Shown piece by piece: positions 1-7,859 of a stretch of DNA of 64,000 nucleotides. Position 1 is the first letter of the stretch, and each line of letters opens with the position of its first letter. The stretch comes from Halomonas sp. 54_146 (GTDB lineage: Bacteria; Pseudomonadota; Gammaproteobacteria; Pseudomonadales; Halomonadaceae): the NCBI RefSeq assembly GCF_001507855.1, contig NZ_LGEN01000020.1, forward strand, positions 1-64,000, read 5' to 3'. The notes under the pieces are model-generated. The model was not told the origin of the DNA. It did no database searches and saw only the letters and a program-made list of their open reading frames with translations. Position numbers and translations under genes: made by a program.

Positions 1-1
1 T

Positions 2-244
2 GAGTTAGTGCGCCAGCTTGAGTACAAAGCGGCTTGGGCAGGGCGGCAATTTGTCCAGATCGACCGTTTTTACCCCAGCAGCAAGCGCTGCCATGGCTGC
101 GGCTTTGTGATGGCATCGCTGCCGCTAAATATTCGCACCTGGGACTGCCCAGACTGCGGTACCCAAGGCATAGATCGTGACCTCAATGCCGCCCGCAACA
201 TCCTACAAGCCGGCACCGTGCTATTAGCCGGTGCCGAGAGTTGA
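2..244 (+). CDS. tnpB: TnpB (OrfB) RNA-guided nuclease of an IS200/IS605-type element, C-terminal part only
   Basis: The reading frame is open from the left edge, so the start lies outside the window and about 80 C-terminal residues remain. It shows the TnpB zinc ribbon, with cysteine pairs in CHGCG and CPDCG about 18 residues apart. This is followed directly by GIDRDLNAARNI, which carries the last RuvC aspartate. Both belong to the OrfB_Zn_ribbon end of TnpB. In this family the protein is an RNA-guided DNA endonuclease that helps retain IS200/IS605 elements. No stop or frameshift is seen in the visible part, so it could be the end of an intact gene. Whether the N-terminal half or a tnpA is present cannot be judged. 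The gene ends just before a structured region listed separately. Confidence 0.9.
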   Translation, partial: ELVRQLEYKAAWAGRQFVQIDRFYPSSKRCHGCGFVMASLPLNIRTWDCPDCGTQGIDRDLNAARNILQAGTVLLAGAES

Positions 245-407
245 CGTCAATACCGAGGGGCACTCGGAAATTAACGCCTGTGGAGTTTGTGTAAGACCGG
301 CAATGCCAAGGCATTGAAGGCAACGGACGACGAAGCAGGAACCAGGGAGGTAACGACCTGGGAATCCGCCACTACCATCTCTGATTTAGTGGTCGGAGGA
401 TGTCAAA
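245..407 (+). ncRNA. IS right end / candidate omega (guide) RNA scaffold downstream of tnpB
   Basis: The stretch after the tnpB stop has no ORF but is rich in short hairpins: CCGAG/CTCGG (253-257 with 263-267), AATGC/GCATT (302-306 with 311-315), CCAGG/CCTGG (342-346 with 357-361) and CCACT/AGTGG (369-373 with 388-392). In IS200/IS605 and IS607 elements the right end overlapping the tnpB 3' end is transcribed as the omega RNA, and the sequence just past the element boundary acts as guide. If the boundary lies near 'GGAGGATGTCAAA' (395-407), the guide would be the next 16-20 bases, from about 408. The boundary and function are inferred from position and structure. Confidence 0.6.
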
Positions 408-468
408 GCCACATTAATTCAGAGCTTTAAATAATTTAGCGCTTAAATAAAACGAGGAGTGCGATTGA

Positions 469-1269
469 ATGGATGGGGTTAAGCATATTATTGCAGTGGC
501 ATCGGGTAAGGGCGGCGTAGGCAAATCCACCGTTACCGTCAACCTAGCGTTAGCGCTGGCGGCACAGGGTTACCGTGTGGGCGTTCTTGATGCCGATATT
601 TACGGCCCTAGCCAGGCACAAATGCTCGGCGTTAAAGAAGGTGTGCGCCCGCAGGCGGCGGGTAATGACAAATTTCTGCCGTTAGAAGCACATGGTATTC
701 AAGCTATGTCGATGGCGTTTATGGTCAACACCCGCGAGCCGATGGTATGGCGCGGGCCGATGGTCGTGGGTGCGTTTCAGCAGATGCTGACGCAAACCCA
801 GTGGGATAATCTTGATTTTCTGTTGATCGACATGCCCCCAGGCACTGGTGATATCCAGCTGACGCTGGCGCAGAAAGTGCCAGTAGCCGGGGCGGTGATT
901 GTGACTACCCCGCAGGATATTGCGTTACTAGATGCCCGTAAAGGGATCGAAATGTTCCGCAAGGTTAATGTGCCAGTGCTGGGTGTGGTGGAAAATATGA
1001 GCCTCTACCACTGCGAAAACTGTGGCCATGAAGCGGCTATTTTCGGCACTGGCGGTGGCGAAAGCATTGCGCAAGAATACGATACCCAAGTGCTGGGTCG
1101 GCTGCCACTGACGCTTTCTATCCGTGAACTAACGGATTCGGGGCGCCCGAGTGTGGTGTCTGAACCTGATGGGGCGGTGAGTCAAACCTTTGCGGCGATC
1201 GCCAAAAAAGTCGCTGAAGCGGTTAGCGCGAACCAAGACGACGGCCCAACTATTTCCTTTAGTGAGTGA
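469..1269 (+). CDS. apbC: Mrp/ApbC-type iron-sulfur cluster carrier ATPase
   Basis: A cytosolic P-loop ATPase of the Mrp/NBP35 family, which binds and delivers Fe-S clusters to apoproteins. The deviant Walker A motif SGKGGVGKST is at residues 12-21, DADIYGPS at 41-48, and the cluster-bridging CxxC (CENC) at 182-185. At 266 aa it is about 100 residues shorter than E. coli Mrp because it begins almost at the P-loop and lacks the N-terminal DUF59/MIP18 domain. The ATG has a good GAGGAG ribosome site at 454-459, so this looks like the real start, not an artefact. It lies about 60 bp after the putative IS right end and 11 bp before dcd, probably as one unit. Confidence 0.93.
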   Translation: MDGVKHIIAVASGKGGVGKSTVTVNLALALAAQGYRVGVLDADIYGPSQAQMLGVKEGVRPQAAGNDKFLPLEAHGIQAMSMAFMVNTREPMVWRGPMVVGAFQQMLTQTQWDNLDFLLIDMPPGTGDIQLTLAQKVPVAGAVIVTTPQDIALLDARKGIEMFRKVNVPVLGVVENMSLYHCENCGHEAAIFGTGGGESIAQEYDTQVLGRLPLTLSIRELTDSGRPSVVSEPDGAVSQTFAAIAKKVAEAVSANQDDGPTISFSE

Positions 1270-1280
1270 TAACGACATAA

Positions 1281-1847
1281 ATGAGTATCAAATCTGATAA
1301 TTGGATTCGTCGCATGGCTAAAAGCGACGCGATGATCGAGCCGTTTGAAGCCGAGCAAGTGCGTTATGTGAACGATCAGCGCGTAATTTCCTACGGCACC
1401 TCAAGCTACGGTTATGACGTGCGCTGCGCGGATGAATTCAAAGTCTTTACCAATATTCACTCGGCGATTGTTGACCCTAAAGCATTTGATGCAAAAAGCT
1501 TCGTCGATATTAAGGGCGATGTGTGCATCATTCCGCCCAACTCATTCGCTTTGGCGCGCACGGTGGAGTACTTCCGTATTCCCCGAAATGTGCTGACTAT
1601 TTGCCTGGGTAAATCCACCTACGCACGCTGCGGCATTATCGTTAACGTGACGCCGCTGGAGCCCGAGTGGGAAGGCCACGTTACTTTGGAATTTTCTAAT
1701 ACCACCAATTTGCCAGCGAAAATCTATGCCCACGAGGGCGTTGCGCAGATGCTGTTCTTAGAGTCCGATGAAGTGTGCGAAACCTCCTATAAAGACCGCG
1801 GCGGGAAGTACATGGGCCAGCGTGGCGTTACCCTACCGCGCACCTAG
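1281..1847 (+). CDS. dcd: dCTP deaminase
   Basis: Deaminates dCTP to dUTP, the main route towards dTMP in gammaproteobacteria. The 188 aa protein is full length for the trimeric dCTP deaminase/dUTPase fold. It shows SYGYDVR (42-48), the phosphate/nucleotide motif GKSTYARCG (110-118) and [10 protein letters not shown] with the catalytic glutamate near residue 137. It follows apbC by 11 bp and is closed by a strong bidirectional terminator shared with the convergent purN. I am sure of the family. The 188-residue length and motif order fit the proteobacterial deaminase better than the bifunctional archaeal form. Confidence 0.96.
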   Translation: MSIKSDNWIRRMAKSDAMIEPFEAEQVRYVNDQRVISYGTSSYGYDVRCADEFKVFTNIHSAIVDPKAFDAKSFVDIKGDVCIIPPNSFALARTVEYFRIPRNVLTICLGKSTYARCGIIVNVTPLEPEWEGHVTLEFSNTTNLPAKIYAHEGVAQMLFLESDEVCETSYKDRGGKYMGQRGVTLPRT

Positions 1848-1882
1848 CGGTACGAGATGCCCTGCTAAAAAACGTCTTACTA

Positions 1883-1919
1883 AAAAAGCGCCTCACGGCA
1901 AAACCGTAAGGCGCTTTTT
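1883..1919. terminator. Bidirectional rho-independent terminator between dcd and purN
   Basis: AAAAAGCGCCT at 1883-1893 pairs with AGGCGCTTTTT at 1909-1919, extended inside by ACGG/CCGT across one mismatch, with a CAAAA loop. The A-tract on one side and T-tract on the other let it end transcripts from both dcd (+) and purN (-). Confidence 0.9.
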
Positions 1920-1949
1920 GGTGCTTGCTATGACGAAATCGCTTTAGCC

Positions 1950-2714
1950 CTATGGCTCTTCGTCGAGCTCCTCATCAAGCTCTTCAGCGGCATCGGCGTG
2001 GGAAAGCCGCATGCCATGTTCCGGCAGCAGATGACCGTCCATTTTGGCGCCTTCGGCGCTGAACTGCAGTCTGCCTTCCAAAAACCACTGCACCGCAATG
2101 GGGTACAGCAGATGTTCCCGTGAGCGCACTTTTTCTTGCAGTGTTTCCACCGTGTCGTCAGCGCTGACCTGCAGCTCTGCTTGCAGTACCACCGGGCCGC
2201 CGTCTAGCTCTTCCGTCACGAAGTGAACGCTACAGCCGTGGCGTTCAACGCCGTCTGCCAGTGCACGGGCATGGGTGTTGAGCCCTTGATAATCCGGTAG
2301 CAGCGAAGGGTGGATATTCAGCAGGCGACCCAAAAAGCGCTGCACAAAGCGAGGCGTCAAAATACGCATAAAACCTGCCAGAACAATCAGGTCCGGCTCG
2401 TGGCGTTCAATCACTTTGATCAACGCGCCATCATAGGCATCGCGGCTATCGTATTCCCGGTGGGGCAGCGCGACCGCTTCGATGCCCGCTTCATGGGCGC
2501 GCTTCAAGCCATAGGCGTCAGCGACATTGGAAATCACTGCGACAATCTCACCGCCGCCTAATCGGTCGTGGGACTGAGCATCAATCAGCGCCTGTAGATT
2601 GCTGCCACTGCCTGAAATAAGCACCACGATACGCCGTGCGCCGAGGGGTTCTGGGGTAATGTCTTTAATGGTGTCGCTTTGATAGTCCGTATTAAGATAG
2701 TCCGTATTGGTCAT
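1950..2714 (-). CDS. purN: Phosphoribosylglycinamide formyltransferase
   Basis: Transfers a formyl group from 10-formyl-THF to GAR in step three of purine synthesis. [12 protein letters not shown] near residue 35, [18 protein letters not shown] with the catalytic Asn and His, and ELDGGPV give the family. It is 254 aa, against about 212 in E. coli. The excess is a 27-residue N-terminal extension and an acidic C-terminal tail ending [11 protein letters not shown]. The N-terminal extension contains an in-frame 15-bp duplication ([10 protein letters not shown]). The ATG overlaps the purM stop as ATGA, so the two are translationally coupled. A start further in, just before ARRIVVL, would give the usual length, but no better start codon is visible. 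Confidence 0.95.
   Translation of the reverse strand: MTNTDYLNTDYQSDTIKDITPEPLGARRIVVLISGSGSNLQALIDAQSHDRLGGGEIVAVISNVADAYGLKRAHEAGIEAVALPHREYDSRDAYDGALIKVIERHEPDLIVLAGFMRILTPRFVQRFLGRLLNIHPSLLPDYQGLNTHARALADGVERHGCSVHFVTEELDGGPVVLQAELQVSADDTVETLQEKVRSREHLLYPIAVQWFLEGRLQFSAEGAKMDGHLLPEHGMRLSHADAAEELDEELDEEP
2681..2708. repeat. 15-bp-period tandem duplication in the 5' end of purN
   Basis: GATAGTCCGTATT occurs at 2681-2693 and again at 2696-2708. The period of 15 keeps the purN frame and encodes repeated NTDY. It belongs to the boundary-duplication pattern described in the findings. Confidence 0.85.
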
Positions 2715-3778
2715 GCCGAGAGGTTCTCCAGAATAACGGCTTCCTCTTGACGCTTAACGATCTGGCCAAGGCGATAAACGGATTCGCCTTCGGCGTTCAG
2801 ATGAGCGATGGCTTGCTCAGCTTGATCTTGTGGCACCACAACGACCATGCCAATACCGCAGTTAAGTACGCGATGCATTTCGGTTTCGTTAACGTTGCCG
2901 TGGGCTTGCAGCCAGTCAAACACGGCGGGGCGCTGCCAGCTGTTAATATCAATATGCGCCGCGAGATCATCGGGTAGCACGCGAGGGATATTTTCCAGCA
3001 GCCCGCCACCGGTAATGTGCGACAGGGCGTGTACGGCGATATCGCTACCGCGCATCAAAGAGAGCAGTGATTTCACATAAATGCGGGTAGGTGCCATGAG
3101 CGCATCGCCCAGAGTGCTGCCTTCGATGTCGGTGTCTAACGATGCATTGCTGACCTCGAGGATTTTACGAATCAGCGAATAGCCGTTGGAGTGTGGCCCG
3201 GATGAAGCAAGCCCCAGGATGACATCGCCTTCAGCGACTTTGCTGCCATCCAAGATGTCTGCTTTTTCAACCACACCGACACAAAAGCCAGCCAAATCAT
3301 AATCGCTGCCTTCATACATGCCTGGCATTTCGGCCGTTTCGCCGCCTACCAAGGCGCAGCCAGCCAGCTCGCAGCCAGCGCCAATGCCGGTAACAACATC
3401 AGCCGCAATATCCACATCAAGCTTACCCGTGGCATAGTAGTCAAGAAATAGCAGCGGTTCGGCGCCGGCCACGATCAGGTCGTTGACGCACATGGCGACT
3501 AAATCAATGCCAATGGTGTCGTGTTTGCCAAGATCCATGGCCAAGCGCAGTTTAGTGCCTACGCCATCAGTACCTGAAACAAGCACGGGTTGCCGATAGC
3601 CAGTTGGTATTTCACATAGCGCACCAAAGCCACCTAGCCCGCCCATTACTTCAGGGCGCGTAGTGCGTTTGGCAACGTGTTTGATGCGGTCAACCAGGGC
3701 GTTACCGGCATCAATATCGACGCCTGCATCCTTATAGCTGAGGGAAGGAGTAGCCGAAGAAGAGGAGGTCTCGGTCAT
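2711..3778 (-). CDS. purM: Phosphoribosylformylglycinamidine cyclo-ligase (AIR synthetase)
   Basis: Closes the imidazole ring of purines: FGAM + ATP to AIR. Family motifs are [46 protein letters not shown] and [15 protein letters not shown]. The frame is open for 39 codons further upstream, but I start at the ATG at 3778. It has AGGA about nine bases before it and gives 355 aa, close to the E. coli 345; the upstream stretch looks non-coding. Its stop overlaps the purN ATG. It is divergent from the perM-like gene at 3981, and the purMN next to permease-hda arrangement is the one seen in Pseudomonas. Confidence 0.96.
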   Translation of the reverse strand: MTETSSSSATPSLSYKDAGVDIDAGNALVDRIKHVAKRTTRPEVMGGLGGFGALCEIPTGYRQPVLVSGTDGVGTKLRLAMDLGKHDTIGIDLVAMCVNDLIVAGAEPLLFLDYYATGKLDVDIAADVVTGIGAGCELAGCALVGGETAEMPGMYEGSDYDLAGFCVGVVEKADILDGSKVAEGDVILGLASSGPHSNGYSLIRKILEVSNASLDTDIEGSTLGDALMAPTRIYVKSLLSLMRGSDIAVHALSHITGGGLLENIPRVLPDDLAAHIDINSWQRPAVFDWLQAHGNVNETEMHRVLNCGIGMVVVVPQDQAEQAIAHLNAEGESVYRLGQIVKRQEEAVILENLSA

Positions 3779-3980
3779 GACAGATCCTGTGAAGCAAATA
3801 GCGGTGCTGGTAGTGCTGGCGACATAGGCCAGTGCTGGGCTTAACTTCAGCGGATTGTAACACTCAGCGGCGCAGGTCGCACCGCTGTCACGCATAATGC
3901 AAAGCTTACGAGCGAGTTTCGTTCATATCCGGCATAGTAAGTAAAAGCGATCGGATTAAATCTTGGGTTGAGAGGGAACT

Positions 3981-5099
3981 ATGCGGAATTCTTGGTGGGG
4001 TGTCCTTTTTTTAGTAGTGATTGGCGGTTTGATCTATTTGTTAGATGCGGTACTGATGCCTTTTATTGCTGGGATGATTCTCGCTTACCTAGCTGACCCG
4101 CTGGCTAACCGGTTCCAACGCTGGGGCATGAACCGGCCATTGGCGGTGAGTAGCGTGTTTTTAGTGCTGTTAATCGTACTGGTAGTGAGTTTACTGATAT
4201 TAATACCGCTGCTTGTTCAGCAGCTTAAACAGCTGGGCGAGGCAATCCCGGGTATTTTCACTTGGGTCGAAAGTACCCTCGCCCCGCAAGTGCAGGTGTG
4301 GACAGGTTATGACTTAACCGCAGAGTTAACCAACGCGCGCGAGACGCTGGTCGAAAACTGGCGCGATGCTGGCGGATATTTAGCCCAGGCGCTAGGCCAG
4401 ATTGGCCGTTCAGGTATGGCCTTTGCGTCATGGATCACTTATGTGGCGTTAATTCCTGTGGTGACGTTCTATTTGTTGCTGGACTGGAACCGGCTGCTGA
4501 CCAATATCGGAAACCTGGTGCCACGCCAGTGGACCAGCGATACCTTTCGGTTGGCGCGCCGCTGCGATGAAGTGCTGTCGTCATTTTTACGCGGACAGTT
4601 GCTGGTAATGATGTGTTTAGGGATTATTTATGCGGTCGGATTAACGCTGATGGGGCTTAACTTTGGCCTATTAATTGGTGTTGTGTCTGGCTTAGTGAGT
4701 ATTGTGCCGTTTTTGGGCTTTATCGTTGGGCTGATTATTGCCGTTGTTGTTGCGCTGTTTCAATTTGGAACGTGGTGGGGCGTGGTTGGCGTTATCGCCG
4801 TTTTCAGTGTCGGACAAATCGCAGAAAGCGTGGTGCTGCAGCCTAAACTGCTAGGCGATAAAATTGGCTTGCACCCTGTTGCGGTCATTTTTGCCGTGCT
4901 TGCGGGGGGCAGTTTGTTCGGGCTAACCGGTGTACTGCTGGCACTTCCAGTCGCTGCTGTCATTCTCGTGCTGCTTAAGGAAGTAAAAATTCGCTACCAG
5001 GATAGTGAGCTATATAACGATAGGCGCACGAAAATACTTGAGGATAGTTCTTCGCACTATGATGAGCGCGGACACCATGATGAACGGGAGTCTCCATGA
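3981..5099 (+). CDS. AI-2E family (PerM/YdgG-type) membrane transporter
   Basis: A 372 aa polytopic membrane protein of the AI-2E transporter (UPF0118) family. It has two or three N-terminal membrane spans, a hydrophilic segment near residues 80-140, then about five spans to residue 350 and an Asp/Glu/His-rich cytoplasmic tail. The motif VSIVPFLGFIVGLI and the last-third PKLLGDKIGLHPVAVIFAVLAGG are typical of the family. Members export AI-2, or act as ion/proton-coupled transporters in halophiles, so the substrate here is unknown. Its TGA overlaps the hda ATG, suggesting coupled translation, though the functional link to Hda is unclear. Confidence 0.88.
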   Translation: MRNSWWGVLFLVVIGGLIYLLDAVLMPFIAGMILAYLADPLANRFQRWGMNRPLAVSSVFLVLLIVLVVSLLILIPLLVQQLKQLGEAIPGIFTWVESTLAPQVQVWTGYDLTAELTNARETLVENWRDAGGYLAQALGQIGRSGMAFASWITYVALIPVVTFYLLLDWNRLLTNIGNLVPRQWTSDTFRLARRCDEVLSSFLRGQLLVMMCLGIIYAVGLTLMGLNFGLLIGVVSGLVSIVPFLGFIVGLIIAVVVALFQFGTWWGVVGVIAVFSVGQIAESVVLQPKLLGDKIGLHPVAVIFAVLAGGSLFGLTGVLLALPVAAVILVLLKEVKIRYQDSELYNDRRTKILEDSSSHYDERGHHDERESP

Positions 5100-5800
5100 G
5101 CCGAATACCGGCACAGCTTCCCTTAGGGATTGGGCTGCGTGACGATGCCACCTTTGATAACTACTACGCAGCGCGAGCGAATGCGCCGCTGGTAGAGCAC
5201 CTGACGCAGCAGTTAAAGCCTCAGGGTGAGCAGTTCTTATACCTGTGGGGTGCGCCAGGAGTGGGTCGAAGCCACTTGCTTCAGGCGGCCTGTCACGCAG
5301 CGTCAGATGTAGACAAACGAGCGCTCTATTTACCGCTGAATGACTTAGGCCACTTCCCGCCATTGATGCTGGAAGATATAGAGCGTTTGGATCTTGTGGC
5401 GATTGATGATTTGGAGTGTGTGATTGGCCGTAAACGTTGGGAGGAGGCGCTTTTTCACGCCTTTAACCGGCTAAGAGATGCGGGTAAAAAATTGGTTATT
5501 GTTGCCAGCGCCTCGCCGCGCCAGTTAAACGTGGTGTTGCCTGATCTAGCCTCGCGTTTGACCTGGGGAGTGACGTTTCATGTTCATCCGTTAGCAGATG
5601 ATGAGCGTTTAGAAGCTCTGAAGCTGCGTGCTAGCGTGAGAGGAATGCAGCTGCCCGATGACGTGGGGCGCTATATTTTGCATCGTGGCCCGCGTGAGTT
5701 AGGAGAGCTGTGCCGGGCGGTAGAAACCCTGGATAGAGCATCGCTTTCGGCCAAGCGTAAATTGACGATTCCGTTTGTGAAATCTGCCCTCAATTGGTGA
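5096..5800 (+). CDS. hda: DnaA regulatory inactivator Hda
   Basis: A short DnaA-like AAA+ protein that, bound to the DNA-loaded beta clamp, stimulates ATP hydrolysis by DnaA and so limits re-initiation. An N-terminal clamp-binding peptide of the QLPLGI type is at residues 6-11. A GAPGVGRSHLLQA P-loop with the GRSHLL form of E. coli Hda is near 46-58, AIDDLE is the Walker B, LASRLTWG the sensor region, and KLTIPFVKSAL the conserved C-terminus. It is 234 aa, normal for the family. It overlaps the upstream permease gene by 4 bp. Confidence 0.95.
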   Translation: MSRIPAQLPLGIGLRDDATFDNYYAARANAPLVEHLTQQLKPQGEQFLYLWGAPGVGRSHLLQAACHAASDVDKRALYLPLNDLGHFPPLMLEDIERLDLVAIDDLECVIGRKRWEEALFHAFNRLRDAGKKLVIVASASPRQLNVVLPDLASRLTWGVTFHVHPLADDERLEALKLRASVRGMQLPDDVGRYILHRGPRELGELCRAVETLDRASLSAKRKLTIPFVKSALNW

Positions 5801-5824
5801 AATAGCGAGTGTGATACTGACGAA

Positions 5825-5858
5825 AACGCCCCTGTCAGCGAGGGCTGACAGGGGCGTT
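5825..5858 (-). terminator. Rho-independent terminator of the phasin gene
   Basis: A perfect 14-bp stem, AACGCCCCTGTCAG (5825-5838) with CTGACAGGGGCGTT (5845-5858), has a 6-base loop. On the minus strand the stem is followed by TTTT, so it ends the phasin transcript. It probably also stops hda transcripts, although the plus-strand T-tract is weak. Confidence 0.88.
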
Positions 5859-5880
5859 GGTTATCCGCTTGTTAGGCGAA

Positions 5881-6255
5881 TTAAGCTGTTTTGCTCATCT
5901 TGCTAGCGGCAGTTTGCGCTTGCTTGACGTTGGCTTCGGTAATTTTCTGGCTTTGCTGGATGAAGTCTTGCTGTAAAGAGACTACTTTATCGGTATCGCC
6001 TTTAACACGCTCAACCAGTTCTTTAGCCACTTTTTGCTGGCCTTCCATGTAGCTGCGCAGACCTTCAGCGTCTTTCACTTCCATCATTTGACGCATTTGC
6101 GCAATGCCGGTATCAACGTAGGCTTTGCTGGCATCCATTTGGGCGTTAACCATTTTTTCAGTGTAATCAACGCTGAGTGCCATGTAAGCACGTACAGGTG
6201 CCATAAACATGTTGTCAAACTGCTGAGTCATTTCGTTAGTATTTAATGTGCGCAT
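5881..6255 (-). CDS. Phasin family protein
   Basis: A small (124 aa) Gln/Lys/Met-rich, all-helical protein without Cys or membrane spans, matching phasins that coat polyhydroxyalkanoate granules. The pattern of an aromatic N-terminal part (FDNMFMAPVRAYMALSVDYTEKM) followed by long amphipathic helices (AEGLRSYMEGQQKVAKELVERV) and an Ala/Lys tail is typical. I take the ATG at 6255 because GGAGGG (6263-6268) is correctly spaced for it; the ATG at 6261 would leave almost no spacer. No PHA synthase or depolymerase lies nearby. Phasin 2/granule-associated assignment is by composition and short motifs, so the exact subfamily is uncertain. Confidence 0.8.
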   Translation of the reverse strand: MRTLNTNEMTQQFDNMFMAPVRAYMALSVDYTEKMVNAQMDASKAYVDTGIAQMRQMMEVKDAEGLRSYMEGQQKVAKELVERVKGDTDKVVSLQQDFIQQSQKITEANVKQAQTAASKMSKTA

Positions 6256-6345
6256 CGTCATACCCTCCAGGGTTGCATCAGTATTGCGATAAGCAGCTAT
6301 CCAGAGGTTTGGCGCTGCTTTGTAAGTGGTTAGCTTTATTAGCTA

Positions 6346-6425
6346 TCTTGCGGTGCAGCATAACAAGGTTATTTGTGCAGTGCAATATATTTGTGCGGTG
6401 CAACATATCTGCGCGGTATTTGTCT
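6346..6425. repeat. 18-bp imperfect repeats in the fumC leader
   Basis: Consecutive 18-base units at 6372-6389 (TTTGTGCAGTGCAATATA), 6390-6407 (TTTGTGCGGTGCAACATA) and a weaker third at 6408-6425, with a related unit (TCTTGCGGTGCAGCATAA) at 6346-6363. They end about 8 bases before the fumC ribosome site. They could be iterated operator half sites or slippage products. Confidence 0.75.
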
Positions 6426-6445
6426 CATTGATGGGAGGACGAACA

Positions 6446-7822
6446 ATGGCTACACGTATAGAGCGCGATAGCATGGGCGAACTGGAAGTGCCGGCAGAGG
6501 CGCTTTACGGCGCACAGACCCAGCGCGCCATCAATAACTTTCCTGTTTCTCATACCCCCATGCCCACGGCCTTCATTCATGCGGTTACCCGGATTAAGCT
6601 TGCGGCAGCGCGTGCTAACCAAACCTTAGGCGGGCTTGATAGCGCGCGCGGGGAGGCCATTCAAAAAGCTGCTCGTGACGTATTAACCGGCAGGCACGAC
6701 CAACAATTTCCCATTGACGTATTTCAGACAGGGTCGGGCACTTCGACCAATATGAATGTCAACGAGGTATTGGCGACACTGGCCAGCCGTGAGGGCGTTG
6801 AGGTAACGCCGAATGACCACGTTAATATGGGCCAATCGAGCAATGATGTGATTCCTACGGCGATTCATCTTTCGGCAGCTATTGCCGTGCATGAGACCCT
6901 GCGGCCAGCGCTTGTTCATCTGCGCGATACGATTAATCATCGCGCCAGCGAGCTAAGCCATGTGGTTAAAACCGGCCGCACGCACCTGATGGATGCCATG
7001 CCGCTACGGATGGATCAAGAGCTGGGCGCTTGGTCGAGCCAGTTAAATCAAGCCATTGAACGATTCGATAGCGCTATGAAAAGGCTGTGCCGTTTAGCGC
7101 AGGGCGGGACCGCTGTGGGCACCGGTATTAACGCACCGAGCGGGTTTGCAGAGCAGGTCGCTCAAGAGCTAAGCGAACAAACAGGGCTAATGTTTACGCC
7201 TAACGATAGCTTTTTTGCCAGTCTCTCTTCACAAGATGCGGCGGTGGAGCTTTCAGGGCAGTTAAAAGGCTTGGCCTGCGTGATGATGAAAATTGCCAAT
7301 GACCTGCGCTGGATGAATTCCGGGCCACTGGCAGGGCTGGGTGAGATTGAGCTAGAGGCGCTGCAGCCCGGTAGCTCGATTATGCCCGGAAAGGTGAACC
7401 CAGTGATTCCTGAGTCAGCTGCTCAGGCGGCTGCGCAGGTCATTGGCCTGGACGCGGCGATTACCGTGGCAGGGCAAAGCGGCAATTTTCAGCTTAATGT
7501 CATGCTGCCACTTGTTGCCTCCAATTTACTCACGTCAATCAGCTTGATGAGTAATACCGCTCGGTTGCTTGCTGACCGTGCGATTGCCACCTTTAAGGTG
7601 CGTGAAGACAACCTGAAAGCCCCGCTGGCGCGTAATCCTATGTTAGTGACAGCGTTAAATGGCGTGATTGGCTACAACGCTGCCGCCGCCATTGCTAAAG
7701 AGGCGTATCAGGCGGGGCGGCCAATTATTGATGTGGCAGAAGAAAAGACAGAGCTAGGCCGAGAAGCCCTGGAACGGTTACTCGACCCGTCAGTGTTAAC
7801 TCAGGGAGGTATCCCCAAGTAA
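6446..7822 (+). CDS. fumC: Class II fumarate hydratase
   Basis: Interconverts fumarate and malate in the TCA cycle, as an oxygen-stable homotetramer without Fe-S. The signature GSSIMPGKVNPVIPE is near residue 315, TGSGTSTNMNVNEV near 98-111 and the catalytic His region KTGRTHLMDAMPLRM near 184-198. The frame extends 40 codons upstream, but the ATG at 6446 is preceded by GGGAGGA (6433-6439) and gives 458 aa, the usual FumC length. The upstream part is only the repeat-rich leader. It faces the convergent EEP-family gene. Confidence 0.96.
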   Translation: MATRIERDSMGELEVPAEALYGAQTQRAINNFPVSHTPMPTAFIHAVTRIKLAAARANQTLGGLDSARGEAIQKAARDVLTGRHDQQFPIDVFQTGSGTSTNMNVNEVLATLASREGVEVTPNDHVNMGQSSNDVIPTAIHLSAAIAVHETLRPALVHLRDTINHRASELSHVVKTGRTHLMDAMPLRMDQELGAWSSQLNQAIERFDSAMKRLCRLAQGGTAVGTGINAPSGFAEQVAQELSEQTGLMFTPNDSFFASLSSQDAAVELSGQLKGLACVMMKIANDLRWMNSGPLAGLGEIELEALQPGSSIMPGKVNPVIPESAAQAAAQVIGLDAAITVAGQSGNFQLNVMLPLVASNLLTSISLMSNTARLLADRAIATFKVREDNLKAPLARNPMLVTALNGVIGYNAAAAIAKEAYQAGRPIIDVAEEKTELGREALERLLDPSVLTQGGIPK

Positions 7823-7828
7823 CACGGT

Positions 7829-7859
7829 TTAGGTCTCTTGCTGCTTAGGTCTCTTGCTG
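7829..7859. repeat. 16-bp-period duplication spanning the stop codon of the EEP-family gene
   Basis: TTAGGTCTCTTGCTG is present at 7829-7843 and 7845-7859. Read on the minus strand, the second copy holds the final codons (QQET) and TAA of the gene ending at 7845; the first is an extra copy just beyond the stop. Confidence 0.9.
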
